Assembly (NCBI RefSeq): GCF_900637185.1
Contig: NZ_LR134352.1
Location: 124,001 to 188,000 of the forward strand
Direction: 5' to 3'
DNA length: 64,000 bases
Source: Nocardia asteroides
GTDB taxonomy: Bacteria; Actinomycetota; Actinomycetes; Mycobacteriales; Mycobacteriaceae
In this document: piece by piece, positions 17,095 to 26,160 of the stretch
How the letters are laid out: every line of letters begins with the position of its first letter
Position numbering within the stretch: position 1 is the stretch's first letter
Position numbers and translations under genes: made by a program
Notes under the pieces: generated by a model
Told to the model about the DNA's origin: nothing
The model's database searches: none
The model's input: only the letters and a program-made list of their open reading frames with translations

Positions 17095-17378
17095 GCGAGC
17101 GGCGGTTCACCGCGTTCGGGCCCGAGAGTTTCGTGGCAGCGCTGGTGGGGTTCGGATGTATCTCGCTGCCGTACCTGGTCAAGGGGTGGCAGAACGCCTG
17201 GTGGCTGATCCTGCTGCCGCCGGTGGTCGGGATCGTCGCGTTCACCTACGGTGACCGCGCCTCGGCGACCGGGGTGTCGATCAAGCGGGCCGGGGCCGGG
17301 CTGCTGGTGGCCTTCGCCGGGTTCGTCCTCGCGGTCGCCGGGTTTCTCGCCGCGATCGGGGTCGCCGCGCTGTTCTAG
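17091..17378 (+). CDS. small membrane protein
   Basis: A 95-residue product with hydrophobic segments at about 13-30, 36-52 and 66-92, and a charged GDRASATG loop between. No family is recognised. It is the last gene of the WXG-like unit; its stop overlaps the stop of the convergent protease gene by four bases, so this locus ends exactly where the next begins. Confidence 0.6.
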   Translation: MSERRFTAFGPESFVAALVGFGCISLPYLVKGWQNAWWLILLPPVVGIVAFTYGDRASATGVSIKRAGAGLLVAFAGFVLAVAGFLAAIGVAALF

Positions 17379-18457
17379 TTCGGGGTGCCCTCGGCGAGGG
17401 TGACCAGGACGGTCCGGGTGGTGCCGTCGGGAGCGGTGAGATCGAGGCGGAGGGTGTCGGCGGGCGCACGCCGGTTCACCGCGGCGCTGAGCGCCCGCGC
17501 GGTGCTGATGGGACTGCCGTCCACGGCGGTGACGACGTCGCCGGTGGTGATGCCCGCGGCGCGCGCGGGCTGACCGTAGAAAGCCCAGGTGACCTGGGCC
17601 CCGGACGGTTTCGCGTCGACGATCTGGACACCGAGCGTGGCGGTCGGGCCCACGTGGACCGTGTCGGTGGGCACGCCGGAACGGATCTGGCCGACGATCC
17701 GCATCGCGGTATCGATCGGCACCGCGTAGCCGGTGGGCGGCCGCTGCCTGGCATCGGGACGGTCACCGGAGGCCGCCGTGATCACGCCGACGACGGCGCC
17801 GCTGCTGTCGGCCAGCGCCCCACCGGACTGCCCGCCCACCACCGGCGCCGCGATCTGCACCATCCCGCGCAACGACTTGCGGGTCAGATCGGCGGAGTTC
17901 ATCGCGACGATGCTCGCATCCAGATCGGTGATCGGCCCGGTGACCGAGGTCGGCGCGCCGCCGTCGCCGCCCGCGTCACCGATGGCCAGCACGTCCTGGC
18001 GGATCCGCAGCTCGGCCGACGACCCGAGCCGGGCGGTCGGCAAATCCGCGGCCCCGGCCAGCGCGAGCAGCGCGATATCGGCGGTGGAGTCGTAGCCGAG
18101 CACGGTCGCCTCGTAGACCAGCCCGTTCCCGATATCGGTCACCGACACCGCGTCGGCGCCTTTGATCACGTGATGGCTGGTGAGGATCTGCCCGTCGGCG
18201 GTGAGCACGATGCCCGAACCGGCGGCGCTGGTCCCGAACAGCGCGGCGTCGACGGAGACGTTCACCAGCGCGGGCTGCACCTGCGCCGCGACCAGCACCG
18301 GATCCAGCGGCGCGGGCGGTGGCCGCTCGGCGACGGCGACGGAGTCCTCCGGCCGCGGCTGCCAGGGAAGGACCAGCTCACCGCGGTAACCGAGGAAGGC
18401 GCACACGCCGATCAGCGCGACGACCAGCGTCACGAACACCCGACCGACAGCGTGCAC
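17375..18457 (-). CDS. trypsin-like serine protease with PDZ domain (HtrA/MarP type)
   Basis: A 360-residue protein with an N-terminal transmembrane segment (about 5-25). The S1C-type protease domain has His in SHHVIKG, Asp in DSTADIALL and Ser in [11 protein letters not shown], and a C-terminal PDZ domain (about 270-355) contains [17 protein letters not shown]. The protease domain should lie outside the membrane and act in envelope quality control or signalling. The frame is open to 18553, but GTG at 18457, behind a GAGAGAGGA-like stretch, puts the membrane segment at the proper N-terminus. Confidence 0.88.
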   Translation of the reverse strand: MHAVGRVFVTLVVALIGVCAFLGYRGELVLPWQPRPEDSVAVAERPPPAPLDPVLVAAQVQPALVNVSVDAALFGTSAAGSGIVLTADGQILTSHHVIKGADAVSVTDIGNGLVYEATVLGYDSTADIALLALAGAADLPTARLGSSAELRIRQDVLAIGDAGGDGGAPTSVTGPITDLDASIVAMNSADLTRKSLRGMVQIAAPVVGGQSGGALADSSGAVVGVITAASGDRPDARQRPPTGYAVPIDTAMRIVGQIRSGVPTDTVHVGPTATLGVQIVDAKPSGAQVTWAFYGQPARAAGITTGDVVTAVDGSPISTARALSAAVNRRAPADTLRLDLTAPDGTTRTVLVTLAEGTPN

Positions 18458-18573
18458 GCGTGCGTCCTCTCTCCCGAGGTGGCCCTTCCATTGTGACCCG
18501 GATTCACACGCAGCCGGTATCGATCCGGGCGCGCCTGTTGGCAAACGAGGCATGCGACGGTAGGCATGTCTTC

Positions 18574-19626
18574 ATGAGCACCGCAGCCGCCTACGCCATC
18601 CCCGCAGCCGACGGGTCCTTCGAGAAGGTCACGATCGAGCGCCGTGAACTCGGCCCCGACGACGTCCTGATCGACATCAAGTACGCGGGCATCTGCCACT
18701 CCGACATCCACACCGCCCGCGACGAGTGGGGCGGCGCGAAATACCCGTGCGTGCCCGGTCACGAGATCGCGGGCATCGTCGCGGCCACCGGTTCGGCGGT
18801 CCGCAAGTACAAGGTGGGCGACCGGGTGGGCGTCGGCTGCCTGGTGAACTCCTGCGGCAAGTGCGTGCCGTGCCTGGCCGGTGAGGAACAGTACTGCGCC
18901 AACGGCGCCACCTGGACCTACAACAACCCGGTCCCCGAGGCGGTCCAGCCCGGCGGCTACACCATGGGCGGCTACGCCACCCAGATCGTGGTCACCGAGG
19001 CCTTCGTCGTCGCCATTCCCGACGGCATCGGCCTCGACGTGGCCGCGCCGCTGCTGTGCGCGGGCATCACCCTGTACTCCCCGCTGCGGCACTGGAACGC
19101 CGGGCCGGGCAAGAAGGTCGCGATCATCGGCATGGGCGGGCTGGGCCACGTCGGGGTGAAGATCGCGGCCGCGCTGGGCGCGGAGGTCACCGTGCTGAGC
19201 CAGTCGCTGCGCAAGCGCGACGACGGCCTGCGCATGGGCGCCGAGCACTACTACGCGACCAGCGAGAAGGACACGTTCCGCACGCTGCGCGGACAGTTCG
19301 ACCTGATCATCAACACCGTCTCGGCCAACCTGCCGATCGACAACTACCTGCGACTGCTCGCCCTCGACGGCACCCTGGTGATCCTGGGCCTGCCCGATCA
19401 GCCGATGAGCGTCACCGGCCGCAACCTGGCCGGCTACCGGCGCTCGCTGGCCGGTTCGATGATCGGCGGCATCGCCCAGACCCAGGAGATGCTGAACTTC
19501 TGCGCGGCGCACGGGATCGGCGCGGAGATCGAGCTGATCTCGGCCGACGAGATCGATTCCGCCTACGACCGGGTGATGGCCAGCGACGTGCAGTACCGCT
19601 TCGTGATCGACACCGCCACGATCTGA
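18574..19626 (+). CDS. adhC: zinc-dependent NAD(P)-linked alcohol dehydrogenase (AdhC/cinnamyl type)
   Basis: A 350-residue MDR enzyme. The catalytic zinc ligands are in [10 protein letters not shown] and GHEIAG, the structural zinc cluster is C-x2-C-x2-C-x7-C in [17 protein letters not shown], and the nucleotide motif is [11 protein letters not shown]. The overall pattern is that of mycobacterial AdhC (Rv3045) and YahK-type NADPH-dependent aldehyde reductases. It reduces aldehydes to alcohols; the physiological substrate is uncertain. Start is ATG at 18574. Confidence 0.9.
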   Translation: MSTAAAYAIPAADGSFEKVTIERRELGPDDVLIDIKYAGICHSDIHTARDEWGGAKYPCVPGHEIAGIVAATGSAVRKYKVGDRVGVGCLVNSCGKCVPCLAGEEQYCANGATWTYNNPVPEAVQPGGYTMGGYATQIVVTEAFVVAIPDGIGLDVAAPLLCAGITLYSPLRHWNAGPGKKVAIIGMGGLGHVGVKIAAALGAEVTVLSQSLRKRDDGLRMGAEHYYATSEKDTFRTLRGQFDLIINTVSANLPIDNYLRLLALDGTLVILGLPDQPMSVTGRNLAGYRRSLAGSMIGGIAQTQEMLNFCAAHGIGAEIELISADEIDSAYDRVMASDVQYRFVIDTATI

Positions 19627-19677
19627 CCTCAGCGCGCCAGCGGGCGCGAAACCGGCCGTCCTCGGTACCGTGACCGG

Positions 19678-20877
19678 GTGGCTGCCGACGACGAATCGAC
19701 TCCCGGTCCCGCCGCACCGGCGGCGCACACGCTGCCGGTCGGCTGGGCCGTGCGCACTCCCCCGCGCTGGCTCCCGCGCTCGCTGCTCTACGCGGCGCTG
19801 ACCGTCGCCGGGCTGATCGCCGCGTTCTGGATTCTCGGCAAGTTGCAGGGCCTGCTGACCGTGCTGCTGGTGTCGCTGTTCCTGGCGTTCGCGATCGAGC
19901 CCGCGGTGAACTGGCTCGCCGCCCGCGGCGTCCGACGCGGCGCGGGCACCGGCGCGGTGTTCCTGGTGCTGCTGATCGTGATCGTCGCGTTCGTGTGGAC
20001 GCTGGGCGCGCTGCTGGTCAGCCAGGTGACGATGCTGGTGCAGAACGCGCCCGGCTATGTCCAGGACGTGGTCGACTGGGTCAATTCCACCTTCGACCAG
20101 GACCTGTCCGGCGACGATCTCACCAAGTACGCCTCGGAGTGGAGTTCCACGATCGAGGGCTATCTGGTGGGCTTGGCCGGAAACGTCTGGGGCATCGGCA
20201 CGGTCGCGATCGGCGCGATCTTCCAGCTGCTCGGCGTGCTGCTGTTCACCTTCTACTTCGCCGCCGACGGTCCGCGCTTCCGCACCTGGGTGTGTTCGCT
20301 GCTGCCGCCACGCAAGCAGAAGCACGTGTTGCGGGCCTGGGACATCGCGGTCGAGAAGACCGGCGGCTACATCTATTCGCGCGCGCTGCTGGCGCTGTGC
20401 TCGGCCGTCGCGCACTATGTGGCGCTGCGGGTGCTCGACGTGCCGTCGGCGTTCGCGCTGGCGCTGTGGGTGGGTGTGGTCTCACAGTTCATCCCGACGG
20501 TCGGCACCTATCTGGCCGGTGCGCTGCCGGTGCTGGTCGCGCTGGTGCACGATCCGATCAGCGCGCTGTGGATCCTGCTGTTCATCGTGGCCTACCAGCA
20601 GTTCGAGAACTATGTGCTGCAACCACGGATCACCGCCACCACGCTGGACATGCATCCGGCGGTGGCCTTCGGCGCGGTGATTGCGGGCGCGGCGCTACTC
20701 GGGCCGACCGGTGCGCTGCTGGCGATTCCGGTCACCGCGACGGCGCAGGGGTTCGCCGGCGCGTATGTCCGCCGGTACGAGGTCACCGAGGAGGCGGAGA
20801 TGCCGCCGGGCGGCAAGAAACCACCGGGGTCGAAGAAGAAGCGCAAGGAGCCGCCTGCCGAAGCCGCGGACGAGTAG
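19678..20877 (+). CDS. AI-2E/TqsA-type membrane permease
   Basis: A 399-residue member of the PerM/AI-2E exporter-like family, with about eight hydrophobic segments. The extracytoplasmic helical insert (about 115-165) is typical, and the conserved block FIPTVGTYLAGALPVLVALV is followed by YQQFENYVLQPRI. The C-terminus is a Lys/Pro-rich tail of about 35 residues. The transported solute is not predictable; members have been linked to quorum signals and Na+/H+ exchange. GTG at 19678 is the start. The ZIP gene begins directly after its stop codon. Confidence 0.85.
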   Translation: MAADDESTPGPAAPAAHTLPVGWAVRTPPRWLPRSLLYAALTVAGLIAAFWILGKLQGLLTVLLVSLFLAFAIEPAVNWLAARGVRRGAGTGAVFLVLLIVIVAFVWTLGALLVSQVTMLVQNAPGYVQDVVDWVNSTFDQDLSGDDLTKYASEWSSTIEGYLVGLAGNVWGIGTVAIGAIFQLLGVLLFTFYFAADGPRFRTWVCSLLPPRKQKHVLRAWDIAVEKTGGYIYSRALLALCSAVAHYVALRVLDVPSAFALALWVGVVSQFIPTVGTYLAGALPVLVALVHDPISALWILLFIVAYQQFENYVLQPRITATTLDMHPAVAFGAVIAGAALLGPTGALLAIPVTATAQGFAGAYVRRYEVTEEAEMPPGGKKPPGSKKKRKEPPAEAADE

Positions 20878-21609
20878 ATGGCCATCCTCCTGTCGCTGGT
20901 GTCGATGCTGTCGACCCTGTTCGGCGGTTTCGTCGCCATGCGGATCGGCGACCGCAAGCACCTCGTGCTCGGCCTCGCCGCCGGCGTGATGCTGGGGCTG
21001 GTCGCCTTCGACCTGATCCCCGAGGCGCTCGAGCAGTCGACGGGCGAGGTGTTCGGGGTGCCGACGGTGCTGATCGCCGCGGTGATCGGCTTCCTCAGCA
21101 TCCACATCATCGAGCGCGCGGTCGCCATCCATACCGGCCACGAGGGCGAATTCGGTTCCCACCAGCACGGATTCGAGTCGGTCGGCCTGCTGGCCGCGGC
21201 GGGCCTGATCTTCCACAGCACTCTCGACGGTTTCGGCATCGGCATCGGCTACCAGGCGGGCGCGACGGTGGGCCTGTCGGTGGCGATCGCGGTGATCTGC
21301 CACGACTTCGCCGACGGCTTCAACACCTTCACCATCCCCACGCTCTACGGCAATGCCCGCAAACGCGCCCTGATCCTGCTCGGCCTGGACGCCGTCGCCC
21401 CGGTCGTCGGCGCGGTCCTCGGCACCATCATCCACGTCCCCGACCAGTGGATCGGCCTCTACCTCGGCTATTTCGCCGGCTTCCTGCTCTACCTCGCCAC
21501 CGCCGACATCCTCCCCGAAGCCCACGCCACCCACCCCTCCCGCCTCACCCTCCTGTGCACCGTCACCGGAGTCGGCGCCATGTTCGCCGTCGCCGCCCTC
21601 AGCCACTGA
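20878..21609 (+). CDS. ZIP family divalent metal transporter
   Basis: A 243-residue protein with about eight hydrophobic segments. The metal-site helices are HSTLDGFGIGIGYQ and HDFADGFNTFTIP, where paired His and Asp or Glu residues line the ZIP pathway. A His-containing loop (HTGHEGEFGSHQHG) between helices fits zinc binding. It should import zinc or a related cation. ATG at 20878 abuts the permease stop, and the two genes are almost certainly one transcript. Confidence 0.88.
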   Translation: MAILLSLVSMLSTLFGGFVAMRIGDRKHLVLGLAAGVMLGLVAFDLIPEALEQSTGEVFGVPTVLIAAVIGFLSIHIIERAVAIHTGHEGEFGSHQHGFESVGLLAAAGLIFHSTLDGFGIGIGYQAGATVGLSVAIAVICHDFADGFNTFTIPTLYGNARKRALILLGLDAVAPVVGAVLGTIIHVPDQWIGLYLGYFAGFLLYLATADILPEAHATHPSRLTLLCTVTGVGAMFAVAALSH

Positions 21610-21650
21610 CCAGCCACGGCACTGCCGACCACCGGGGCCGCGTGGGCTGT

Positions 21651-22928
21651 TCAGTGCAGGTCGTGCAGCAGGTCGGTGAGGGTGAGGCGGAGCTTGTCCA
21701 TGCGGGAGCGGCTGTAGACGGCGGTGTCGTATTCGAGCTGGAGGGTGAGGCGGCCCGCGATGGTGAAGGCGGTGAGCTTCGGCGGCATGGCCGGGCCCAT
21801 GGCGAAGATGTCGTCGCGCAGGAAGGCGAGGTCGTCGGGGAACGAATGCGCTTGCAGGCGGCCGATATTGGAGATGGCCAGGGTCGGTGGGGCGGCCAGC
21901 AGGGCGGCGGTGAACTCGTCGGCGACCCGCTGGACGGCGAGCGGGAAGCGGGCGGGTTCGCGACGGTCGAGTCCGGCGCGCAGGCCGTCCTCTACCAGCC
22001 GGGCCAGTGCGAGCGGACCGGCGTCGTCGGCCGCCCGCACGAGGAGGCCGGAGCCCGAGGCGTAGTTGACCATGGTCTCCACCGGCACCGGCGGCCGGAC
22101 CGCACCGCGCACATCGGCCGCGTAACCGAAGAACAGCGGCAGCGGACCCGGCTCCGCGAACCTGCTGCGGACGGCGGCCAGGGCCGCACCACTGAGCACG
22201 CTGTTCACCGAGACCCGCTGCGCGCGAGCGACTGCCACCAGGTGCGCGGTCGCCTCGGCGGTCAGCTCGATGCGCTGCATGGCGAATCGGCCGAGCGGGT
22301 CGGCGCCCGTGCCGTCGCCGTCGCGGGGGAGCACGCGCGGGGCGTCGCCGGGCTCCATCGTCATCGCGCCCGCACGCAGCTCGGCCAGCCACGAGTCCGC
22401 GTCGGCGGCTGACACCACCTCGGCCAATCGGGTATCCATCGCCGCGGGCAGGCGCTGGTCCGGATCCGCCTGCGGCACAGCGCTGCCGGTCACGTGCGCG
22501 GTGTAATGCCGCCACAGCCGGTCCAGCAGCGCGAAACCCGATCTGCCGTCGGAGATCCCGTGGTGGACGACGAGCACGATCTGCTGCCGCACCCCCGCCC
22601 GCAGCAGGTACGCGCGGAACAGTCCGTCGCGCCAGTCCTGCGGGGTATTGAGCAGCGCGAGGTATCCGGCCTCGTCGCCCTCGACGACATCGAAGCGGGG
22701 GCGGAACTCGTCGTCGCGGACGAAACGGCCGTCCACCACCCGGCTGCGCAACAGCGGGTGCGCGGCGGCGAGCTCGTCGAGCACCCGGCGCAGGACCCCG
22801 AGGTCCAGCGCGCCGTAGACGGTAGTGGCGAGGAACAGCGGCATGCCGGCGGTGGGCACGGTGCCGAGCGTGGTGCCGGTGCCGAAGTAGGTGGACTCGA
22901 GGACGGAAATCGGGCGTTGAGCGGTCAT
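21651..22928 (-). CDS. PapA-like acyltransferase (condensation-domain fold)
   Basis: A 425-residue CoA- or carrier-dependent acyltransferase with the HHxxxDG active site in VVHHGISDGRSG (near residue 125) and the PapA5-type latch region near residue 300 (PVETMVNYASGSG). Mycobacterial PapA5 esterifies phthiocerol with mycocerosate; here no PKS is nearby, so the acceptor lipid is unknown. Start is ATG at 22928. It is divergent from a TetR gene across a 96-bp region with paired palindromes, which implies repression by that protein. Confidence 0.82.
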   Translation of the reverse strand: MTAQRPISVLESTYFGTGTTLGTVPTAGMPLFLATTVYGALDLGVLRRVLDELAAAHPLLRSRVVDGRFVRDDEFRPRFDVVEGDEAGYLALLNTPQDWRDGLFRAYLLRAGVRQQIVLVVHHGISDGRSGFALLDRLWRHYTAHVTGSAVPQADPDQRLPAAMDTRLAEVVSAADADSWLAELRAGAMTMEPGDAPRVLPRDGDGTGADPLGRFAMQRIELTAEATAHLVAVARAQRVSVNSVLSGAALAAVRSRFAEPGPLPLFFGYAADVRGAVRPPVPVETMVNYASGSGLLVRAADDAGPLALARLVEDGLRAGLDRREPARFPLAVQRVADEFTAALLAAPPTLAISNIGRLQAHSFPDDLAFLRDDIFAMGPAMPPKLTAFTIAGRLTLQLEYDTAVYSRSRMDKLRLTLTDLLHDLH

Positions 22929-22943
22929 GACGCCAACATACAA

Positions 22944-22982
22944 CCGTTTTAAACACTTGTCACTGACGTTTGTTTGAAACGG
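22944..22982. promoter_or_regulatory. paired GTTTnAAAC palindromes between PapA-like and TetR genes
   Basis: Two facing copies of CCGTTT-Y-AAACA occur at 22944-22956 and, on the other strand, at 22970-22982. Each contains a 9-bp palindrome (GTTTTAAAC, GTTTGAAAC). Lying in the only intergenic gap of a divergent TetR/target pair, they are a strong operator candidate. Confidence 0.65.
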
Positions 22983-23024
22983 ATGTAACAAACAGCCGTA
23001 TGTCCACCTTGCTATCGTGCCCGG

Positions 23025-23564
23025 GTGGGAACCCGAGAAGATCTGCTCGACGCGGCCAAGCGCTGCCTCGCCGAACGCGGCTACGCCCGCACCACCGTGC
23101 GCGACATCGTCGCGGCCTCCGGCACCAACCTGGCGGCCATCAACTACCACTTCGGCACCCGCGACAAGCTGCTGCAACAGGCGATGCTGGAGTCCAGCGC
23201 CGCGGCGGTGCGGCACATCCTGGACTCATTGCCCGACGACGACCCGGCCGACCCATCCGCCCGCCTCGAGCACTTCTGGCAGCGCCTGATCACCTCGTTC
23301 ACCGAGGACCGCGCGCTCTGGCAGGCCAACGCCGAATGCCTCAATCAGGCACTGCACTCCCCCGAACTGCGCGCCGAACTCGGCGCCGCCCAGGAAATGG
23401 CCCGCAGCGGCCTGTCCCAAGCCTTCGGCGCCGACAGCGCTGTCGGCGCGGTCCTGCAGACGATGATCGGCGGCCTGCTCCTGCAATGGCTGATCGACCC
23501 CGACCACGCCCCCACCCCCACCCAGCTCACGGCGGGCGTCCGCGCCCTGCTCCCCCGGACATGA
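23025..23564 (+). CDS. TetR-family regulator (PapA-like gene divergent partner)
   Basis: A 179-residue protein. The N-terminal HTH is LLDAAKRCLAERGYARTTVRDIVAASGTNLAAINYHFGTRDKLL, and the C-terminal region resembles a TetR_C_33-type ligand domain. GTG at 23025 has no ribosome site, and a TATCGT-like box lies about 10 bases upstream, suggesting a leaderless transcript. It probably represses itself and the divergent acyltransferase. It ends inside the arm of a bidirectional terminator. Confidence 0.87.
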   Translation: MGTREDLLDAAKRCLAERGYARTTVRDIVAASGTNLAAINYHFGTRDKLLQQAMLESSAAAVRHILDSLPDDDPADPSARLEHFWQRLITSFTEDRALWQANAECLNQALHSPELRAELGAAQEMARSGLSQAFGADSAVGAVLQTMIGGLLLQWLIDPDHAPTPTQLTAGVRALLPRT

Positions 23565-23597
23565 CGATGGGCGCACCGGATTCCGGTGCGCCCATCG
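23565..23597. terminator. bidirectional terminator between TetR and metE-like genes
   Basis: CGATGGGCGCACCGG and its exact complement flank a 3-nt loop. It starts right after the TetR stop codon and precedes the metE-like stop by 11 bp, so it serves both converging genes. Confidence 0.85.
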
Positions 23598-23607
23598 AGT
23601 CGGGTGG

Positions 23608-25932
23608 TTACTCCGCTGTCGCGGTGGCCGCTTCGGCGGCCAGGGCGCGGCGGCGGATGCGGCGGGCCGCGGCGACCATGTTGCGCAGCGACGGTTCGAG
23701 CTGCCAGTAGTGGCGGGTCTTGAGGCCGCCGTCGGGGTTGGCCCAGAGGCGTTGCGGGGTCACCGCTTCGGCGGCCTTGGTGAGCAGCTCGTCGAGTTCG
23801 TCGATGTCGGGGATGCGGGCCGAGCGGCTCTCGTAGACGCCGGGGCCGACGCCGTGGCTGAGACCGTGGCCGGTGGCGGCGTCCTCGGTGAGCGCCTGCA
23901 TCACCCATTCGATCGAGCGGGTCGCCACGATCGCGGTGACGTCGGCGTCGAGCTGCTCGATCGCGTCGACCACCTCGGTGCGGCCGGAGTAGCCGATGTG
24001 GGTGTGGATCTGGGTGTCGGCGCGGACACCGGAGGTGGCCAGCTTGAAGGCGCCGACCGCCCAGCGCAGGTACTCCTCGCGGCCCTGCGGGCGCGGCGGC
24101 AGCAGCTCGCGGATGGCGGGCTCGTCGACCTGGATGATCGCGATGCCCGCCCGCTCCAGGTCGACGACCTCGTCGCGGATGGCCAGCGCCACCTGGTCGG
24201 CGGTCTCGTAGAGCGGCTGATCCTGGCGCACGAACGAGCGGGCCAGCATCGTCACCGGACCGGTGACCATGCCCTTGACCGGCTTGTCGGTCAGCGACTG
24301 GGCGTAGGTGGTCCAGTCCACCGACATCGGCGCGGGCCGCGACACGTCGCCGTAGATGATCGGCGGGCGCACGCAGCGCGAGCCGTACACCTGCACCCAG
24401 CCGAAGCGGGTGGTGGCGAAACCGTCGAGCTGCTCGGCGAAGAACTGGATCATGTCGTTGCGCTCGTGCTCACCGTGCACGAACACATCGAGGCCGATGT
24501 CCTCCTGGAGCCGGATCGTCGCCTCGATCTCGGCCTCGACCTGCTTGCGGTAGTCCTGCTCGGACAGCCTGCCCTGGGCCACCTCGTGGCGGGCCTGGCG
24601 CAGTTTGCCGCTCTGCGGGAACGAGCCCAGCGTGGTCGCGGGGACCACCGGCAGGTTCAGCCGTTCCTGCTGGGCGGCACGGCGCTGCACGTAGGGTTCG
24701 CGCTCGCGCATGTCCGGGGTGATGGCGTAGACGCGCTGGCGCACGGCGTGCTTCTGCTTGAAGTGCACCTCGGTGGGGCGCTTGCGCCAGTTGTCCGACG
24801 GGCCCTCGGTGAGCGCCTTGGCCAGCGAGACCACCTCGCCCACCTTCTGCTTGGCGAAGGCGAGCCGGTCGGCCACGTTGCCGTCGATGTCGTACTCGGC
24901 GAGCACGTCGTAGGGCACGTGCAGCAGCGTGGTGCCGGTGGACACCACCAGATCCGGGCAGACCTCGGCGATCGAGTTCAGGTAGTTCAGCGTCACGTAA
25001 CGATCCGCGCGCCACACATTGGTACCGCTGATGACGCCGGCGTAGATCCGCTTGCGCTTGATCCCGGGGATCGCGGCGAGCTCCTCGGGCGTCATCCGGT
25101 AGGACGCCAGGTCCAGCCCGATCGCCTCGACATTGCTCGCGGCCAGGATGCGCAGCGCCTCACCGAAGTCGCCGTACTGGCCGGTGACCAGGATGCGCGG
25201 GCGCAGCGGCGCCTTGGCCAGCCGCTGGTAGGCCTTGTCGAAGGCGGCCAGCTCGGTGGCCGAACGCTCACCGGTGAAGCAGGGTTCGTCCAGCTGCACG
25301 CAGGTGGAGCCGCGCTTGGCGAGCAGCTCGAACAGCTGCTCGTAGAACGGCAGCAGCTTGTCGAGCAGGCTCAGCGTGTCGAACTCGGCCTCGCCCGGCA
25401 CGTGCCCGGCCTTGGACAGCAGCAGCAGCGAGACCGGGCCCAGCACCACCGGGCGCAGCTCGATGCCGCGCGCGATGGCCCGGTCCCACTCGTCGAGCAG
25501 AGCCTCGGGGTGCAGCGAGAACGTGGTGTCGGCGTCGAGTTCGGGCTGGCGGTAGTGGTAGTTGGTGCCGAAGAATCGCACCAGCTCCAGCGGCGGCAGG
25601 TCCGGGTTGCCGCGCGCCATCAGGAAGTAGAAGTCCAGGGGGTGCAGACCCTCCTGGTGCTCCTTGAACCGCGACGGCACGGCGCCGAAGAGCAACGCGT
25701 TGTCGAGCACATGGTCGTAGAAGGAGAAGGTGTTGCCGGGAACCTGGGTGAGCCCGGTGGCGGCCAGCTCGTTGAACTGGCGTTCCTGGATGTCGCGGCC
25801 TACGGCGAGGAGTTCCTCGCGCTCGAGCGATCCGCGCCAGTACGCCTCGAGCGCACGCTTGAGCTCGCGGTGCGGACCGATCCTCGGGTATCCGAGAACG
25901 CTCGACCCGAATCCATCGGTGACGTTGACCAT
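23608..25932 (-). CDS. MetE homologue lacking the canonical zinc and catalytic His residues
   Basis: A 774-residue two-domain protein with full MetE length and folding motifs (VLGYPRIGPHRELK, TTLGSFPQSGKLR, YGSRCVRPPIIYGDVSRP, IIQVDEPAIRE). MetE moves methyl from methyl-THF-polyglutamate to homocysteine using a zinc bound by His, Cys, Glu and Cys. Here only the His remains (H645): the others are G647 (HTHIGYS), V669 (IVATRS) and G735 (NPDGGLKTR). The His of the GPGVY-DIHS loop is Arg (GPGVYESRS). The folate-side Asp in VDEPA is kept. A standard methionine synthase activity is therefore doubtful; it may use another acceptor or be a paralogue. I give no gene symbol for that reason. Confidence 0.8.
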   Translation of the reverse strand: MVNVTDGFGSSVLGYPRIGPHRELKRALEAYWRGSLEREELLAVGRDIQERQFNELAATGLTQVPGNTFSFYDHVLDNALLFGAVPSRFKEHQEGLHPLDFYFLMARGNPDLPPLELVRFFGTNYHYRQPELDADTTFSLHPEALLDEWDRAIARGIELRPVVLGPVSLLLLSKAGHVPGEAEFDTLSLLDKLLPFYEQLFELLAKRGSTCVQLDEPCFTGERSATELAAFDKAYQRLAKAPLRPRILVTGQYGDFGEALRILAASNVEAIGLDLASYRMTPEELAAIPGIKRKRIYAGVISGTNVWRADRYVTLNYLNSIAEVCPDLVVSTGTTLLHVPYDVLAEYDIDGNVADRLAFAKQKVGEVVSLAKALTEGPSDNWRKRPTEVHFKQKHAVRQRVYAITPDMREREPYVQRRAAQQERLNLPVVPATTLGSFPQSGKLRQARHEVAQGRLSEQDYRKQVEAEIEATIRLQEDIGLDVFVHGEHERNDMIQFFAEQLDGFATTRFGWVQVYGSRCVRPPIIYGDVSRPAPMSVDWTTYAQSLTDKPVKGMVTGPVTMLARSFVRQDQPLYETADQVALAIRDEVVDLERAGIAIIQVDEPAIRELLPPRPQGREEYLRWAVGAFKLATSGVRADTQIHTHIGYSGRTEVVDAIEQLDADVTAIVATRSIEWVMQALTEDAATGHGLSHGVGPGVYESRSARIPDIDELDELLTKAAEAVTPQRLWANPDGGLKTRHYWQLEPSLRNMVAAARRIRRRALAAEAATATAE

Positions 25933-25969
25933 GACCGGGATACTCCCTTTCGATCACCTGCGCGGTCAC

Positions 25970-26038
25970 CCGGACGCTCGCCGGTCCCCGCGCATTGCTG
26001 CGCTCGACATATCGCCGGGCCGCGGTGCGCGCGTCCGG
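25970..26038 (-). other. leader of the metE-like gene with long-range inverted repeat
   Basis: CCGGACGC (25970-25977) and GCGTCCGG (26031-26038) enclose 53 bases of GC-rich sequence just upstream of the metE-like start. No cobalamin, SAM or SAH riboswitch core is recognisable. The pairing could be chance in GC-rich DNA or an unrecognised leader. Confidence 0.3.
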
Positions 26039-26106
26039 CTACAGCAGCTTAGGCCGCGAGCACGACCCTTCGCCGTTCCCCCTGCAAACACCCCCGAAAT
26101 GGCCGA

Positions 26107-26145
26107 AGGCCACCGTCATCGCGTAGTCGGTGATGACGGTGGCCT
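26107..26145 (-). terminator. terminator after fadB2
   Basis: AGGCCACCGTCATC and GATGACGGTGGCCT form a perfect 14-bp stem with an 11-nt loop, 15 bp past the fadB2 stop. There is no clear U-run, as is common in actinobacteria. Confidence 0.75.
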
Positions 26146-26160
26146 CCGGGGAGCAAACCC

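Noticed and set aside
18430..20415. 661-residue minus-strand frame
   Set aside because: It is a shadow of the alcohol dehydrogenase and AI-2E permease genes, both of which have clear family motifs.
19995..22412. 805-residue plus-strand frame
   Set aside because: It is an out-of-frame reading of the permease and ZIP genes running into the antisense of the acyltransferase, with no family motifs.
25933..26160. Cobalamin or SAM riboswitch for the metE-like gene
   Set aside because: No B12-box or SAM-type core was recognisable on the relevant strand; only a single long-range repeat is visible.
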